Positions 27,532 through 36,379 of a DNA stretch of 64,000 nt are shown in pieces. Location of the stretch: positions 124,001-188,000 of the forward strand of contig JAFRCS010000015.1 of assembly GCA_017404265.1 (NCBI GenBank). Direction: 5' to 3'. The position numbers and the translations under genes are program-made. Below the pieces are notes generated by a model that was given only the letters and a program-made list of their open reading frames with translations, was not told the DNA's origin and made no database searches. This stretch comes from Mogibacterium sp. (GTDB lineage Bacteria > Bacillota > Clostridia > Peptostreptococcales > Anaerovoracaceae). The first letter of the stretch is position 1, and each line of letters starts with the position of its first letter.

Positions 27532-29043
27532 ATGACTAAAATGACACTTGCTGAGGCCCGCCAGGCATTGATGGATCTGCAGCGTAAAATGGCTGCATAT
27601 GACCATGCGGTGGGACTCATTTATTTTGACGGATGCACATATGCTCCAAAGGATACTGCGGAAAACAGAGCCACTACCATGGCTATCCTTACAGAAGAAA
27701 TATACAGACAGAGTACATCCGAAGAGACCGTGGAACTCCTTGAGTTCCTCGACACGCACAAGGATGAACTCAGTTCTGATGAGCAGCGCATGGTATATTT
27801 GCTTCTCAAGGACATCCGCGACATGAAGAAGATCCCGCCGGATGAATACATCGCCTATCAGGAACTCCTCATAATGTCGGACGATGTATGGCACAAAGCA
27901 AAAGAGACTTCGGATTTTGAACTTTTCCGTCCGTATCTTGAAAAGATCTTCGATACTCACAAGAAGTTTGCCAGATATATTGAGCCTGACAAGGATCCGT
28001 TCGATCACTGGCTCAACGTATACGAAGAAGGTCTTGACATGAAGACCTGTGACGAGTTCTTCGGTAAGCTTCGTTCCGGCATAGTGCCTCTTCTGAAGCG
28101 TATCAATGAAAAGCCTCAGATCGATGACAGCATCAGGCATGGTTATTTTTCCCCTGAAAAGCAGGAAGAACTCGCTTACATTCTGATGAACAAGATCGGG
28201 CTCGACCTCGGACATGTCGGTCTGGCCACGACGGAGCACCCTTTCACGACCAATTTCGGATCGCACCTTGATGAGCGTATCACCACTCATTATTACGATG
28301 ACGATTTTGCCTGCTCCATGTTCAGCGTCATCCATGAAGGCGGCCACGCTCTCTATGACACCGGCTCGGCGCCTGAACTTGCCTTTACGGTCCTGGACTG
28401 CGGCGTCTCAATGGGTATCCACGAGAGCCAGAGCAGGTTCTATGAGAATATCATTGGCAGAAGCAAGGCCTTCTGTAGCATGATATTCCCGGAGCTGAAG
28501 CGCATTCTGCCAGAGCAGATGGCAGGCTATACAGCTGACGATCTTTACTGCGGCATGAACAAGGTGGAACCGTCGCTCATAAGGACGGAAGCTGACGAAC
28601 TTACATACTCCCTGCATATCATGATCCGTTATGAACTGGAAAAGCGCGTGATGCACGACGAGCTTGAGGTCAAGGATCTGCCTGCTGAATGGAATCGCTT
28701 GTATAAGGAATACCTCGGTGTCGACGTTCCGGATGATAAGCACGGCGTCCTTCAGGACTGCCACTGGGGCAACGGCTCCATCGGATACTTCCCATCATAC
28801 GCACTGGGTAACGCCTATGGTGCTCAGTTCCTTGCGAAAATGAAAGAGACCGTAGATGTGGACGCCTGCATTGCTGCCGGAGATTTCGGCCCGGTCAACG
28901 AGTGGAACCGTGAGCACATATGGCAGCACGGCTGCAGATTCAAGCCATCCGAACTGCTTGAGCGCGTATTCGGCGAGCCTTTCGATCCTCAGTACTACAT
29001 CAATTACCTCACAAAGAAGTTCTCGTATGTATACGGGCTTTAA
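27532..29043 (+). CDS. M32 family metallocarboxypeptidase (carboxypeptidase Taq type)
   Basis: A 503-residue cytoplasmic zinc peptidase removing C-terminal residues from peptides. The zinc site HEGGH is near residue 265 (VIHEGGHALYDTG), and the third ligand lies in the downstream segment GIHESQSRFYENIIG, as in carboxypeptidase Taq. The length is normal for M32. The start follows GGAGG in a clean context. A terminator lies 30 bases after the stop. It appears monocistronic and fits the peptide- and amino-acid-degrading lifestyle suggested by the rest of the window. Confidence 0.93.
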   Translation: MTKMTLAEARQALMDLQRKMAAYDHAVGLIYFDGCTYAPKDTAENRATTMAILTEEIYRQSTSEETVELLEFLDTHKDELSSDEQRMVYLLLKDIRDMKKIPPDEYIAYQELLIMSDDVWHKAKETSDFELFRPYLEKIFDTHKKFARYIEPDKDPFDHWLNVYEEGLDMKTCDEFFGKLRSGIVPLLKRINEKPQIDDSIRHGYFSPEKQEELAYILMNKIGLDLGHVGLATTEHPFTTNFGSHLDERITTHYYDDDFACSMFSVIHEGGHALYDTGSAPELAFTVLDCGVSMGIHESQSRFYENIIGRSKAFCSMIFPELKRILPEQMAGYTADDLYCGMNKVEPSLIRTEADELTYSLHIMIRYELEKRVMHDELEVKDLPAEWNRLYKEYLGVDVPDDKHGVLQDCHWGNGSIGYFPSYALGNAYGAQFLAKMKETVDVDACIAAGDFGPVNEWNREHIWQHGCRFKPSELLERVFGEPFDPQYYINYLTKKFSYVYGL

Positions 29044-29050
29044 CATAAAA

Positions 29051-29072
29051 CCTGCATAACACCTGCATAACA
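29051..29072. repeat. 11-bp tandem duplication
   Basis: CCTGCATAACA occurs twice back to back between the M32 peptidase stop and the terminator. It is short and has no evident function. Confidence 0.6.
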
Positions 29073-29107
29073 AAAGACCGCAGCCGGAAAGGCTGCAGTC
29101 TTTTTTT
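29073..29107. terminator. Bidirectional terminator between M32 peptidase and serine dehydratase
   Basis: Stem AAAGAC-GCAGCC pairing with GGCTGC-GTCTTT around loop GGAAA, with a run of seven T's on the plus strand and a weaker TCTTTTGTT tail on the minus strand. It sits between two convergent genes. Confidence 0.85.
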
Positions 29108-29123
29108 GTGTTTTTTCAGTTTA

Positions 29124-30002
29124 TCAGAACAGACTGCGACGTGAAGAAGCCTTGCAGAAGCATGGAGCCGATGCGCAGCCGCCTTTCGCGGTCTCACGAA
29201 GACTTTCAGGCAGTGATCGTCCTACATCGAGCATTATCTGGATCATCTCGTCAAGAGGCACATGCACTCCTACATCTGCAAGAGCCAGTTCGGCTGCGGT
29301 ATATGCAGCAGCCGCACCCATGGCGTTACGTGTCTGGCAAGGCACTTCCACCAGACCGCGTACCGGATCGCAGACCAATCCGAGCAGATTGGAAATGGCG
29401 ATGGATGCTGCATCGCAGCATTGCTCCGGCGTCCCGCCGAGCATCTCAGCCAGCGCGCTGGCTGCCATCGCCGCCGCAGATCCTACTTCCGCCTGACACC
29501 CGGCTTCAGCTCCCGCAACAGAAGCGTTTCTGGTCATCAGGTATCCTATCGCGCTCGCGTTTATAAGGCCGTGCCTGAGTGTTTCGATATCGATGTTTCT
29601 GTACTCATATATGGATAGCAGCACCGCAGGCACAACACCTGCAGAACCGGCAGTCGGCGCAGCCACTATAACTCCCATGCTGGCATTGGTCTCCGCAATT
29701 GCAAGCGCGTAAACAAGAGCATTGTGCAGCGCGGTCCCGCAGGCGGTCTTGTCATCATCAAGTTTTGACAGTTTAAATGCCTCTCCTCCCAGAAAACCTC
29801 CCATAGAAGTCTGCGGATCCGATATGGCTCTGTTAGCCGCCACATTCATGACTCGCAGGCATCCGTCGATCTGCTTAATTATGGCCTCTCTGCGTGTTTC
29901 TCCAAGCTGCATCTCCCTGTTGATCATGACTTCTGAGATCGGCATGTCATTGTCAGCGCAAAGTCTCAGCAGTTCTTCTGCATTCCTGAAATCCCAGTCC
30001 AT
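29124..30002 (-). CDS. sdaAA: L-serine dehydratase, iron-sulfur-dependent, alpha subunit
   Basis: A 292-residue subunit of the oxygen-sensitive 4Fe-4S enzyme that deaminates serine to pyruvate and ammonia. Cysteines expected to hold the cluster are in GAEAGCQAEVGSAAAMAA and CDPVRGLVEVPCQTRNA; the block AAPTAGSAGVVPAVL near residue 130 is also diagnostic. The C terminus carries additional cysteines (GGCASAPCFCKAS). GGAGG precedes the ATG, and the beta subunit gene lies 10 bases upstream. This is the clostridial two-subunit type, supporting an anaerobic, serine-fermenting host. Confidence 0.92.
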   Translation of the reverse strand: MDWDFRNAEELLRLCADNDMPISEVMINREMQLGETRREAIIKQIDGCLRVMNVAANRAISDPQTSMGGFLGGEAFKLSKLDDDKTACGTALHNALVYALAIAETNASMGVIVAAPTAGSAGVVPAVLLSIYEYRNIDIETLRHGLINASAIGYLMTRNASVAGAEAGCQAEVGSAAAMAASALAEMLGGTPEQCCDAASIAISNLLGLVCDPVRGLVEVPCQTRNAMGAAAAYTAAELALADVGVHVPLDEMIQIMLDVGRSLPESLRETAKGGCASAPCFCKASSRRSLF

Positions 30003-30012
30003 GACATACCTC

Positions 30013-30690
30013 CTACATTCCCTCTATCAGGTCCACGCTTGTGACAGTCTCATATTCCAGGATCTCTTCCTTGAGTTCATCAGGGATGAAATCGTCTGAC
30101 TCTATAACGGTGAAAGCTTTCATACCTTTTCCGTCACGAAACATCTTCATATAGGCGATATTGATCTTATATGCAGCAAGACGGCTCGTTATGAACGCTA
30201 CTGTTCCCGTCACATCCTGATGTCCCACGATCAGCGTGCTGTACTCGCCGGTGAAATCCACCCGTATGTCATTTATGCGTTTTATTCTCACGCGGCCGCC
30301 GCCTATCGACTCACCTCTTATGAGCAATGTATGACCTCCGGTATCTTCCATAACGACGTCCACGGTGTTGGGATGTTCCACCTCCGTGTCCGTATCGATA
30401 ATAAACGATACTTCAAGGCCGTTCTCTTTAGCTTGCTCGTATGCGTCTCTTATCCGTATATCATCTGACTTGTATCCAAGCATCCCGCCTATGAGAGCCC
30501 GGTCCGTGCCATGTCCTTTGTATGTGTCAGCAAACGACCCATACAAGGTAAAAGTTGCTTTGACAGGTATGCCTGAAAAGATCTGTCGCGCCATCCAGGC
30601 TATGGTAGCAGCACCTGATGTATGTGAACTCGAAGGGCCCACCATGACCGGTCCTATGACATCGAATATGCCAATATAATTATTGCTCAT
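30013..30690 (-). CDS. sdaAB: L-serine dehydratase, iron-sulfur-dependent, beta subunit
   Basis: A 225-residue partner of the alpha subunit. It begins with IGIFDVIGPVMVGPSSSHTS, the conserved serine-rich block of the beta domain, and ends with an ACT domain (about residues 150-225, TLIVGHQDVTGTVAFITSRL) that in this family binds serine and adjusts activity. It sits between the MATE-ATPase fusion upstream (10-base gap) and sdaAA downstream, so all three are likely one transcript. Ribosome site AAGGAGG. Confidence 0.92.
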   Translation of the reverse strand: MSNNYIGIFDVIGPVMVGPSSSHTSGAATIAWMARQIFSGIPVKATFTLYGSFADTYKGHGTDRALIGGMLGYKSDDIRIRDAYEQAKENGLEVSFIIDTDTEVEHPNTVDVVMEDTGGHTLLIRGESIGGGRVRIKRINDIRVDFTGEYSTLIVGHQDVTGTVAFITSRLAAYKINIAYMKMFRDGKGMKAFTVIESDDFIPDELKEEILEYETVTSVDLIEGM

Positions 30691-30700
30691 ACAGCCTCCT

Positions 30701-32509
30701 TCAGATTCTGACCGTCAGAATGTTCAGTCCGAGTGTATTGCGGTATTCTATGTCCTCCATGATCTTGTAGATCATTCTGATGCCCATGTTCTTTGCAGGG
30801 TCATCCGGGCTGAATACCCGGCTCCTCTCCTTCGGATCGAATGGTATGCAGTCATCTTTGATGCGGAGTATTACTTTATCGTCTTTGTGCGTCACGCGCA
30901 CGTCGATGGAATGGTCCTTATTGTCCTTGGTAAATCCGTGCTCCACTATGTTGACCGCCATTTCTTCCATGGCGAGAGCCGCGAAATAGGCGCGTTTCTG
31001 ATCTATGCCTTTACTGAGACAGAACTCCTGTATCTTTTCCGCGACTTCCACGGCTTCTTCAGAGGTGCGGACAGTTATGTCTATGCGCTCATCCTCGGAT
31101 ACTCCGAAACCGTCGGGTATCATCATGAGGTCTTCCAGTCTGCGTGGCATCCGTCTGCAGAATACCCACGCGAAAACGATGACAAACAGGACGCATACCA
31201 CACCGTTCAAAAGGTTTGCCGCGTAAACTCCGTTGGTCCCCATAGGTACTATCAGTATGGCCGAGAAACCCGCCACGCAGAGCACGCCGTCGAGCAGGGC
31301 CAGCAGGTTGACATAAAGCTGATTTCCGTTTATCTGCTCAAAGCATGAGAAGATCGAAGCGAACACCTCAAACGGCATGCAGAAGCAGAGTATGCGGATG
31401 CCCCACACAGTCATCGAGAATACGCTCTGCGAAGTATCCTTGTAAAAAATGTATGTGAGCGGTACGGCAAAGGCAAATATGACCGCGTCGACCGCTATCA
31501 TGAGCGGAATGAAATACCGTGTCACCACTCTCATGATGTTGACCAGAGTGCTCCTGTCCTCTTCTCCGACGCTGACGCTGATCAGAAGCCTCGCCACTAC
31601 AAGCATTCCTCCCTGTATGGCCCAGAAAATGCCCAGCAGATTGTTGGCTGTGGCAAATGCGGATATACCCGCCACCCCGGTGTGTCTGTCGAGAAGACCG
31701 TTTACTATGAGTCCCCTGATAGTCAAATACAGAGCGCTTGCGCCGCCCGGGAATCCGACTGCAATGATACCTGCCATCTCGCTCAGGTTCGCGCTTCCGC
31801 CTAACACCTTTATCTTCGACCTTTTTGACAGGAAATACTGCAGTTCGACGCCGAACATCACCCACATGCCAAGCGATGATGAAAGCGCAAGACCGAAAGC
31901 CCCGAGTGCCATCACCTGCACAAAGATGAAACATAATACCAGGTTTACAGCTATGTAAACAAGACCGGCCTGCATCGACCTTTTGCCCATGCTTTCTATG
32001 GACAGGAACGGAGCGAGCTGCGTGCTCAGCATGTATGGCAATATACCGATCGCCTGTCCCATTATGTAAATGTTGAGGACCTGCCTCGCTTCCTGATCCT
32101 CCGTAAGCATGCCCGTCAGGTCAAATGCTCCCATCAACGCGACTATGAGCGTGATGACCAGCGCCAGACCTGCGGTGATCAGCAGATCCATCGAAAAGAT
32201 GTCCTGTATCTTATCGAAGCGGTTCTGTCCCAGGTATTTGCCGCATATTATGGCGCATCCTCCCGCCAGAACGGTGCAGATCGCGGCAATCAGAAGCGTG
32301 AACGGGTTGTACAGACCTACGGCGGTCATAGCGTCTATGCCTACGTAATTCGTCGCAAAGTAACTGGAGACCAGGCCGTTGACCGAACCTACCGCTGCGA
32401 ACAGCACCTGTATAGGCAGCATTCTGAACATCATCTTGCGTATGATGTCCAGACTGTTGTCACCTGCCTTTATCGTTCTGTTATCCGATTGTCCCATCAT
32501 GCCTGCCAT
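30701..32509 (-). CDS. MATE transporter fused to a RsbW-like ATPase domain
   Basis: A 602-residue fusion. Residues 1 to about 455 are a twelve-helix MATE exporter. The rest (about 470-602) is a GHKL-type ATPase resembling anti-sigma kinases: AALAMEEMAVNIVEHGF (N box), IKDDCIPFDP (G1-like) and AKNMGIRMIYKIMEDIEY (G2-like). The serine/threonine kinase domain of RsbW/SpoIIAB is the closest pattern; it lacks the histidine dimerisation domain of sensor kinases. The domain could phosphorylate an antagonist or sense nucleotide at the transporter. It is cotranscribed with serine dehydratase, so a link to amino-acid flux is inferred. Confidence 0.8.
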   Translation of the reverse strand: MAGMMGQSDNRTIKAGDNSLDIIRKMMFRMLPIQVLFAAVGSVNGLVSSYFATNYVGIDAMTAVGLYNPFTLLIAAICTVLAGGCAIICGKYLGQNRFDKIQDIFSMDLLITAGLALVITLIVALMGAFDLTGMLTEDQEARQVLNIYIMGQAIGILPYMLSTQLAPFLSIESMGKRSMQAGLVYIAVNLVLCFIFVQVMALGAFGLALSSSLGMWVMFGVELQYFLSKRSKIKVLGGSANLSEMAGIIAVGFPGGASALYLTIRGLIVNGLLDRHTGVAGISAFATANNLLGIFWAIQGGMLVVARLLISVSVGEEDRSTLVNIMRVVTRYFIPLMIAVDAVIFAFAVPLTYIFYKDTSQSVFSMTVWGIRILCFCMPFEVFASIFSCFEQINGNQLYVNLLALLDGVLCVAGFSAILIVPMGTNGVYAANLLNGVVCVLFVIVFAWVFCRRMPRRLEDLMMIPDGFGVSEDERIDITVRTSEEAVEVAEKIQEFCLSKGIDQKRAYFAALAMEEMAVNIVEHGFTKDNKDHSIDVRVTHKDDKVILRIKDDCIPFDPKERSRVFSPDDPAKNMGIRMIYKIMEDIEYRNTLGLNILTVRI

Positions 32510-32547
32510 ATTTCTGTTTTTTCTCCATATCTCAAAATACCGGATCT

Positions 32548-33438
32548 TTATTTGTACTGCAGTGCGCGGATGAATTCCTCTTCCCTTTTCGTCAGCTTAT
32601 GATCGCTGCGCGTGAGGTAAGCGCTTCCCACCTCGATGTCCGCGTCCTCATCAAGACAATATGAGATGTCTTTCAGTACGAACATCTTCTCATTGTCCGG
32701 GAACGGCATGTTTATGATAGAAAGGTATCTGCCGCTTAGAAGCGCGTCCATGAAAGCTCCCCGGTCGGACACTGAAAGGCGGTCCATCGACCGCGACATC
32801 TTGAGATGATCCAGCATATACAATATCGTGCTTTCGTCATCAAAGAACACCACCGCGCTCGAGAGCAGATCATCATGATCTATGCGTTCCTTTCCGGCAA
32901 GCGGATGCCGGTCAGACATTATCAGATAAGTGCCCATCTTTTCAAAGAGGACATTGTATCTGAGATTGTTCTTTTCTGCCAGGTTCCGGAACTTCCGGGC
33001 CTTGCTTGTTGCGTGATAGATGATGCCGAGCGAATATTCCCTTTTCGCCACAGCTTCGATTATATCCATGTTCCCCATCTCGCGCATGCGGTCGTCGAGT
33101 GTGCTGTTCAGGCCGTTATGGAACTCAAGGAAGTGTTCCGTAACGAATCTGGAATAATAGGTCGCTACCCTTAGAGGATACTCCCTGTTGTCCGATAGTG
33201 ACTCAATGGCAGCCATCTCCGACATTATCTTTTCTGCATGCTTTATGAAGGTCTTGCCCTGCTGCGTGAGCTCTATGCCCTGATTGCTCCTTATGAAAAG
33301 AGTGCATCCCAGTTCCTTCTCGAGTGAATTGATCATTCCGCTCAGATACGGCTGGGATACCAGCATCTTTTTTGCTGCGGTGTTTATAGAGCCGGCCTGT
33401 GCGATGGCCAGTGCGCATTCCAGATGTCTGAATGTCAT
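32548..33438 (-). CDS. LysR family transcriptional regulator
   Basis: A 296-residue regulator: winged-helix DNA-binding domain at the N terminus (FRHLECALAIAQAGSINTAA, then QPYLSGMINSLEKELG) followed by a two-lobed co-inducer domain. Ribosome site AGGAGGG. It is divergent from an amidohydrolase operon and upstream of the MATE-ATPase/serine dehydratase genes. A perfect LysR-type inverted repeat lies in the divergent spacer, overlapping this gene's own promoter zone (a TATACT at 33469-33464, minus), so autorepression plus activation of the divergent operon is the likely logic. The inducer is unknown. Confidence 0.9.
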   Translation of the reverse strand: MTFRHLECALAIAQAGSINTAAKKMLVSQPYLSGMINSLEKELGCTLFIRSNQGIELTQQGKTFIKHAEKIMSEMAAIESLSDNREYPLRVATYYSRFVTEHFLEFHNGLNSTLDDRMREMGNMDIIEAVAKREYSLGIIYHATSKARKFRNLAEKNNLRYNVLFEKMGTYLIMSDRHPLAGKERIDHDDLLSSAVVFFDDESTILYMLDHLKMSRSMDRLSVSDRGAFMDALLSGRYLSIINMPFPDNEKMFVLKDISYCLDEDADIEVGSAYLTRSDHKLTKREEEFIRALQYK

Positions 33439-33475
33439 AACCGGTCCCTCCTATAATGGATATAGTATACCCTAC

Positions 33476-33495
33476 TTATAACCAAATTGTTATAA
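33476..33495. promoter_or_regulatory. LysR-type operator (TTATAAC-N6-GTTATAA)
   Basis: A perfect 7-bp inverted repeat with a 6-base spacer, containing the classic T-N11-A core. Its centre is about 67 bases before the predicted start of the divergent amidohydrolase transcript, where LysR activators normally bind, and it lies just upstream of the lysR -10 element. Confidence 0.65.
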
Positions 33496-33517
33496 CAGAA
33501 TTAACTATTTTGGGGAT

Positions 33518-33546
33518 TTGGCAGCCTCTTTTTTTGTTTCTATAAT
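33518..33546 (+). promoter_or_regulatory. Sigma-A-type promoter of the M20/DUF5058 operon
   Basis: TTGGCA (33518-33523) and a perfect TATAAT (33541-33546) with 17-base spacing, ending 35 bases before the amidohydrolase ATG. Confidence 0.75.
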
Positions 33547-33581
33547 TCTAATTGTAAAAGAAGTCTGAAAGGAGGCACCTC

Positions 33582-34754
33582 ATGGTCAACAAGTATTTCG
33601 GAGAAGCCGCGTCGATCAAAGGAGATCTCGTCAGCTGGCGCAGACATATACATCAGAATCCCGAGCTGGGTCTCGATCTTCCGGAGACATCGGCTTTCAT
33701 CAAAGCCGAGCTTGAAAAGATGGGCATCCCATGCAAGGTAAGCGAGAAGAACAGTCACGTAGTGGCACTGCTCGGCAAGGGAGATAAATGCATCATGTTG
33801 AGGAGCGATATGGACGCCCTTCCAATGGCAGAGGAATCCGGCGAGGAATTCGCGTCGACCAACGGCTGCATGCACGCCTGCGGGCATGACATGCACGCGA
33901 CGGTGCTTCTTGGAGCGGCCAGACTGCTGAAGGCCCATGAGGATGAGCTCAAAGGTCAGGTCAAGCTGCTGTTCCAGTCCGGTGAGGAAGTTTTCAAAGG
34001 CGCGCAGAGCGCTATCGACGAGGGTGTGCTCGAGGATCCGAAAGTGGACGCTGCCATTTCCGCACATATGGCATCGGCATTCCCTGTAGGAGGCATAGGC
34101 TGGGGATACTTCCCGATGTCTGCTGTTTATGGATTCAGGATCGACGTAGCCGGCAAAGGTACCCACGGCTCTACGCCTGAAAAAGGAGTGAGCGCCATGA
34201 ATGCGGCGGTGCACATCTATCTTGCGCTTCAGGAACTTATCGCGCGCGAGATCACGGCTTCGACTGAAGCCGCCCTCACTATCGGACGCTTCGAATCCGG
34301 CAAGGCAAACAACGTGATCCCTGCGTCAGCCGTCCTTGAAGGCACTCTGAGGACTTTCAGTCCTGAGACCCGCGATTTCCTGGTTGCCCGTATCACAGAA
34401 GTCGCTGAAGCTGTAGCTAAGGCATACCGTGCTGAAGCAGCTGTCACTGTAGTGAGCGACTGTCCTGCCACCATCAACGATAAAGCCCTGACTGACGAAG
34501 TCGTAGAGATCTGCAAGTCTGTCAATAGTGACTTCCAGGTGCTCGATGTCTATCACGCCATGGGCTCGGAAGATTTCGCGTTCTTCACAGACAAGGTCCC
34601 TTGCTGCTATATAGGCATCGGAGCTTTGTACGGGAACGGCTATCCGGTATATTCCGAGCACAATCCTAAGGTGCGTTTCAACGAAGACGCTCTGGTGGTA
34701 GGTTCAGCAACATACGCTACCATCGCAGACGAGTGGCTCAGCAAGCGCGCATAA
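33582..34754 (+). CDS. M20 family amidohydrolase (N-acyl-amino acid/hippurate hydrolase type)
   Basis: A 390-residue metal-dependent amidohydrolase. Typical blocks are RRHIHQNPELGLDLPET, the metal-binding HACGHDMHATVLLGAA near residue 103, FQSGEEVFKGAQ near 132 with the catalytic glutamate, and the C-terminal HAMGSEDFAFF. Relatives hydrolyse N-acyl amino acids, hippurate or N-acetyl-diaminopimelate. It is the first gene of a plus-strand operon with a DUF5058 membrane-protein pair and a second M20 enzyme, and is probably controlled by the divergent LysR regulator. Acylated or conjugated amino acids are the likely substrates. Confidence 0.88.
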   Translation: MVNKYFGEAASIKGDLVSWRRHIHQNPELGLDLPETSAFIKAELEKMGIPCKVSEKNSHVVALLGKGDKCIMLRSDMDALPMAEESGEEFASTNGCMHACGHDMHATVLLGAARLLKAHEDELKGQVKLLFQSGEEVFKGAQSAIDEGVLEDPKVDAAISAHMASAFPVGGIGWGYFPMSAVYGFRIDVAGKGTHGSTPEKGVSAMNAAVHIYLALQELIAREITASTEAALTIGRFESGKANNVIPASAVLEGTLRTFSPETRDFLVARITEVAEAVAKAYRAEAAVTVVSDCPATINDKALTDEVVEICKSVNSDFQVLDVYHAMGSEDFAFFTDKVPCCYIGIGALYGNGYPVYSEHNPKVRFNEDALVVGSATYATIADEWLSKRA

Positions 34755-34833
34755 CAATGTTATCTGACAGAGCTGTACTGCTCTGAGATATATACAAGTC
34801 TTTTAGGTGTTAACAAGAAAGGGGAAAAATATT

Positions 34834-35559
34834 ATGGATGCAATGCAAATCGCCAACAGTATACCAATGTGGGTCGCATGTGGTATCCCTGTATGTCTGA
34901 TCATTTTCCAGTCGCTGCTCTTCATGAGCAAGGCACGCCAGGCCAGCAAGGACATTGGGCTCTCTGATGACACAGTCAAGAAGGCCATCAGAGCTTCTGC
35001 AATCACATCGATCGGGCCTTCACTGGTCATCCTGAGCGGAATGCTCTCGCTGCTCGTAACAGTCGGCGGACCTGTAGGCTGGATGAGGCTCTCGCTCATC
35101 GGTTCGGTAATGTTTGAAGGTATCGCCGCCGGTATCGGAACACAGCAGGTAGGTGTCACACTCGGCGCTGACCCTATGACACCGACAGCTCTCGCGATGG
35201 CAGTATGGACCATGGTGCTCTGCTCGATCGGTTGGGTAATCTTCGCTACATTCTCTGCAAGCCGTATGGAAAAGATCCAGCACAAGATCACCGGCGGAAG
35301 CACAAAGCGCATGGGGATCATCAGCGGTGCAGCCATCGTTGCCTGCTTCTCCTCATTCGTTGCCAGCCACCTCATAAAAGCCAATGCTGACGTAGGCTTC
35401 TATTTCAGCAAGAACGCAGTAGCTGCTATCCTCGGAGCCCTCTTCATGTTCATCATGATGAAGATCTCCGCCAAGCACAAAAAGCTCTCTGAGTGGAATC
35501 TGACGATCGCCATGGTCGCGGCCATGATACTCACGGCTATCCTGCCTATCGGTGCATAA
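34834..35559 (+). CDS. DUF5058 family membrane protein
   Basis: A 241-residue protein with about six membrane segments. The blocks KKAIRASAITSIGPSLVILS and GGPVGWMRLSLIGS near residue 85 are the recognisable core of DUF5058. The ATG at 34834 follows GAAAGGGG. The family has no proven function; its constant position beside amidohydrolases points to transport of their substrate or product. The next gene, also a membrane protein, starts 11 bases later and probably forms the other half of the same transporter. Confidence 0.75.
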   Translation: MDAMQIANSIPMWVACGIPVCLIIFQSLLFMSKARQASKDIGLSDDTVKKAIRASAITSIGPSLVILSGMLSLLVTVGGPVGWMRLSLIGSVMFEGIAAGIGTQQVGVTLGADPMTPTALAMAVWTMVLCSIGWVIFATFSASRMEKIQHKITGGSTKRMGIISGAAIVACFSSFVASHLIKANADVGFYFSKNAVAAILGALFMFIMMKISAKHKKLSEWNLTIAMVAAMILTAILPIGA

Positions 35560-35570
35560 GGAGGTACATC

Positions 35571-36299
35571 ATGAATAAGGAACAGAAAACGGAATACTTT
35601 GAAAATACATACATGCCTAAGATGCACCGCTACGGTAAGCTGATCGGCGTCATCGGCGTACTCGTGTCGTTCATACCGCCTATCGTGCTCGCGGTCGTAT
35701 TCAAGGCGATCCCTGACTGGGGCAAACTGCCTGCAGCATTCCTGACAGGCGCAGCCGCATTCGGCTTCCTCTGGATCATGGAGCCGATTGGATACTTCAA
35801 CATCCTCGGCCCTGTAGGAACATACATGGCCTTCCTTTCCGGCAACATCTCCAACATGCGTGTACCGTGCTCTTCGATGGCTCAGGTATCCGCAGGTGTA
35901 GAGCCGGGAACAGAAGAAGGATCGCTCATCGCGACCATCGGAATGGCTGTATCCGTACTTATCAACGTAACGATCCTGACGATAGGCGTCATTTTAGGAA
36001 CGGTAGTGCTGTCCAAGCTGCCTGCCGGAGTAGTCGGCGCGCTCAACTACCTGCTGCCTGCTCTCTTCGGAGCTCTGCTGATGCAGTTCGGCATCAAGGA
36101 CATCAAGTACGCCATCGGCATGCTCCTCTACTGCTGCGTGCTCTACGTGCTGATCTACCTCGGAGTGTTCAGCTGGCTGCCATCGGCTGCAAACTGGCTG
36201 CCGATCATCACAGCTGTATTCGGCGGTATCGCCTTCAAGCTGATCGTAGATAGCAAAAAGGACAAAGCTGCCGCAGCGGCAGAAAAAAAGGATGAATAG
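35571..36299 (+). CDS. Polytopic membrane protein, partner of DUF5058
   Basis: A 242-residue protein with a hydrophilic N-terminal 25 residues, about seven hydrophobic segments and a lysine/alanine-rich cytoplasmic tail (KKDKAAAAAEKKDE). Conserved-looking blocks are FLWIMEPIGYFNILGPVGTY near residue 65 and SGNISNMRVPCSSMAQVSAG near 87, the latter possibly a substrate loop. AAGGAGG sets the start at 35571; the longer in-frame reading begins inside the DUF5058 gene. I do not recognise the family. By size and context it is the second subunit of a two-component transporter. Confidence 0.65.
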   Translation: MNKEQKTEYFENTYMPKMHRYGKLIGVIGVLVSFIPPIVLAVVFKAIPDWGKLPAAFLTGAAAFGFLWIMEPIGYFNILGPVGTYMAFLSGNISNMRVPCSSMAQVSAGVEPGTEEGSLIATIGMAVSVLINVTILTIGVILGTVVLSKLPAGVVGALNYLLPALFGALLMQFGIKDIKYAIGMLLYCCVLYVLIYLGVFSWLPSAANWLPIITAVFGGIAFKLIVDSKKDKAAAAAEKKDE

Positions 36300-36327
36300 A
36301 TCCTGACGAATTCAATGTATCTTTCGG

Positions 36328-36353
36328 GCTGCCCGGGGACTTCCGCGGGCAGC
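36328..36353 (+). other. 8-bp GC-rich hairpin before the second amidohydrolase
   Basis: GCTGCCCG (36328-36335) pairs with CGGGCAGC (36346-36353) around a 10-base loop. No T-run follows, so it is not a standard terminator. It may tune expression of the downstream gene or stabilise the upstream message. Confidence 0.45.
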
Positions 36354-36379
36354 TCATGATCTATAACCAGAGGTCTGTC

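Noticed and set aside
34755..34833. Terminator between the first amidohydrolase and DUF5058
   Set aside because: A 6-bp stem (CAGAGC/GCTCTG) occurs, but no T-run follows and the genes read as one operon.
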